Assembly (NCBI GenBank): GCA_025923175.1
Contig: JAICGL010000236.1
Coordinates: forward strand, 1-6,538
Source: Acidimicrobiia bacterium
GTDB taxonomy: Bacteria > Actinomycetota > Acidimicrobiia > IMCC26256 > BP-133
DNA length: 6,538 nucleotides
Direction: 5' to 3'
Shown: positions 5,201 through 6,538 of the stretch, piece by piece
How positions within the stretch are numbered: position 1 is the first letter of the stretch
Layout: the number at the start of each line of letters is the position of its first letter
Made by a program: the position numbers and the translations under genes
The notes under the pieces: generated by a model
Told to the model about the DNA's origin: nothing
Database searches by the model: none
Seen by the model: only the letters and a program-made list of their open reading frames with translations

Positions 5201-6538
5201 CCTCGTTTGAGCCGGAGCAGGGCCAGAGGCAGCGGGAGGAGCACCAGCAGGCTGGGAAGGGCGATTCCCTGGCCGATGAGCCGGTTCCGCTGCCCCTCGG
5301 TCAGGACCAGCTTGTACAGGCCGCTCGAGGGCCGCACGGCGGCCACCACGTCGTCGTCGCGGGCGATCCACTGCACGAGGGCGAAGACGAAGTCGCCGTT
5401 CCCGAGCAGCTCGATGCCCCGGTTGGCCGCCACTTCGACGCTCCCGACGACCCCGACGCGGGTCCGGTTGATGACCGGCGCTCCGCCGTCACCTCCGGCC
5501 AGGCGGCTCTGGTCGACGAGGGCGGCCAGCGCGAACGGCCCTTCATCGGTGGTTGTCCGCGGTTCCCCGGGCGCCGTCGCCAGCCAGCTCTTGCGGCTCG
5601 ACAGCACGAGCGGGCTGACGTGACCGTTCCCGTCGCCGCCGCCCGTCTCGGCCACCGGCGCCGAGTTCACGAACACCACGGGGAGTTCTTGTTCCCGCAG
5701 CCGAAGCGTCGCCGGGCTGCTCGACGGGTAGGTGGACGACACCACGGCGCCGGGGTCGTCGGCGAGGGCGCTCAGGTCGGAGACGACGCCGGGCCCGTAG
5801 ACGACGCCCAGAGGCCCGAGCAGCTCGTTCAGCTGCTCCCGCGGGCCACGCGTGCCGTCGACCATGACGAGCAGGCGGCCGTTGTTGCGCCCGTATTCCT
5901 CGAGCAGCGTCAGTTCGGCGGGCAGGAGCGGCACCTGCGGACCGGCGACGACCACCAACGTGCAGCGGGCAAGTTCCGCCGCCGCGCCCGGGACGCCGAG
6001 GGCGACGGGCTGCACGTCGTAGAAGAGACGCGACCGGAGCTGCGAACCGAGGCCGGACAGCCCGAAGCGCGACTCGTCGGTGACGCTGCGCTCTCCATGA
6101 CCGACGGTGAAGCAGGTCCGGGGCGACGAGGTCGTTCCGACCCGGTGGATGGCGCTCGTGAGCGCCCCCTCCGTCGGGCCGTCGATGACCTCCCGGCGGT
6201 CGCCGATCTCGACGAGGATCTCACCGTAGAGGGTGGCACCCGCCGAACGGGCGCTGGCCGGGTGCACATCCGGGTCGAGCTGGCGCATCGTGATGTCGGC
6301 GCCGGCCGCCCGGTACCGCTTCACCAGCGAGCGGAACTCTGCTTCCTCCCGGCTGAAGGGCTGGGCGAAGCCCGTCAGCCGGATCGGCGCCCGGACTTCG
6401 CCGAGGACCTTGCGGGTGGCGTCGGTGAGGGTGTGGCGGGCATCGGGGGAGAGGTCGACCCTGGCTTCCACGCCAGAGGCCAGCGCGGTTCCCCCTGCGC
6501 CGAGTCCGAGGACCAGCCCGAGCACCGCACCGCGCTGG
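5197..6538 (-). CDS. GldG-like ABC-transporter auxiliary protein, 5' end cut by window edge
   Basis: 446 residues are visible and the frame is open to the right edge. It begins inside a transmembrane helix (GAVLGLVLGLGAGGTALASG) and continues with VDLSPDARHTLTDATRKVL, the conserved start of the GldG/ABC_transp_aux exported region. Also seen are a TVGHGERSV motif (compare the GHGE of the family, about residue 120-126), strands such as CTLVVVAGPQVPLLPAEL and LLVMVDGT, and a C-terminal helix (ALPSLLVLLPLPLALL) followed by RLKRG. Family members work with an ABC-2 permease and ATPase, for example GldA/GldF in Bacteroidetes gliding, where the auxiliary protein is the large extracytoplasmic part. 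Those partners are not in the window and would be expected upstream. A GTG at 6525 could open the frame, but it lies inside the helix without its usual basic flank, so the true start is probably beyond the window. Function in this organism is unknown. Confidence 0.88.
   Translation of the reverse strand, partial: QRGAVLGLVLGLGAGGTALASGVEARVDLSPDARHTLTDATRKVLGEVRAPIRLTGFAQPFSREEAEFRSLVKRYRAAGADITMRQLDPDVHPASARSAGATLYGEILVEIGDRREVIDGPTEGALTSAIHRVGTTSSPRTCFTVGHGERSVTDESRFGLSGLGSQLRSRLFYDVQPVALGVPGAAAELARCTLVVVAGPQVPLLPAELTLLEEYGRNNGRLLVMVDGTRGPREQLNELLGPLGVVYGPGVVSDLSALADDPGAVVSSTYPSSSPATLRLREQELPVVFVNSAPVAETGGGDGNGHVSPLVLSSRKSWLATAPGEPRTTTDEGPFALAALVDQSRLAGGDGGAPVINRTRVGVVGSVEVAANRGIELLGNGDFVFALVQWIARDDDVVAAVRPSSGLYKLVLTEGQRNRLIGQGIALPSLLVLLPLPLALLRLKRG

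Overview
The window is very GC-rich and strongly GC-biased at third codon positions. Every supported gene lies on the minus strand. Gene style, GC content and protein families (a SurA_N-type lipoprotein ending in a GRWD-type tail, and a YtkA/CopC-like secreted protein) suggest a high-GC Gram-positive, i.e. an actinobacterium, possibly from a less-studied class such as Acidimicrobiia. This is an inference from style, not a phylogenetic result.

Read in the direction of transcription (high to low coordinates), there are two blocks. Block 1 (6538 to 2234) is a tightly packed run of five genes. They are: a GldG-like ABC-transporter auxiliary protein whose 5' end lies outside the window; a DUF4340 membrane-anchored protein; a SurA/PrsA N-domain-like lipoprotein without a peptidyl-prolyl isomerase domain; a CopD-like polytopic membrane protein with an extra secreted N-terminal domain; and a small secreted, C-terminally anchored YtkA/CopC-like protein. 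The first three junctions are ATGA overlaps. The fourth has either a GTGA overlap or a 26-base gap, depending on the start used. This is strong evidence for one translationally coupled operon. All five products are predicted to face the outside of the membrane. The ABC ATPase and permease that normally accompany GldG/DUF4340 would be expected just upstream, beyond base 6538.

Block 2 (2095 to 1) follows a 138-base gap with the only AT-richer patch in the area. It is one large gene for a cytoplasmic molybdopterin oxidoreductase of the DMSO-reductase superfamily with an N-terminal [4Fe-4S] motif. It runs off the left edge and probably lacks only its last dozen or two residues. No functional link between the two blocks can be shown.

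No RNA genes, CRISPR arrays, mobile elements or sizeable repeats were seen. The plus strand carries several long open frames, but all are antisense shadows of the minus-strand genes. The most interesting feature is the five-gene envelope operon, which combines a GldG/DUF4340 transporter pair with a chaperone-like lipoprotein and CopD/CopC-like proteins; one testable idea is metal (copper) or cofactor delivery across the envelope.
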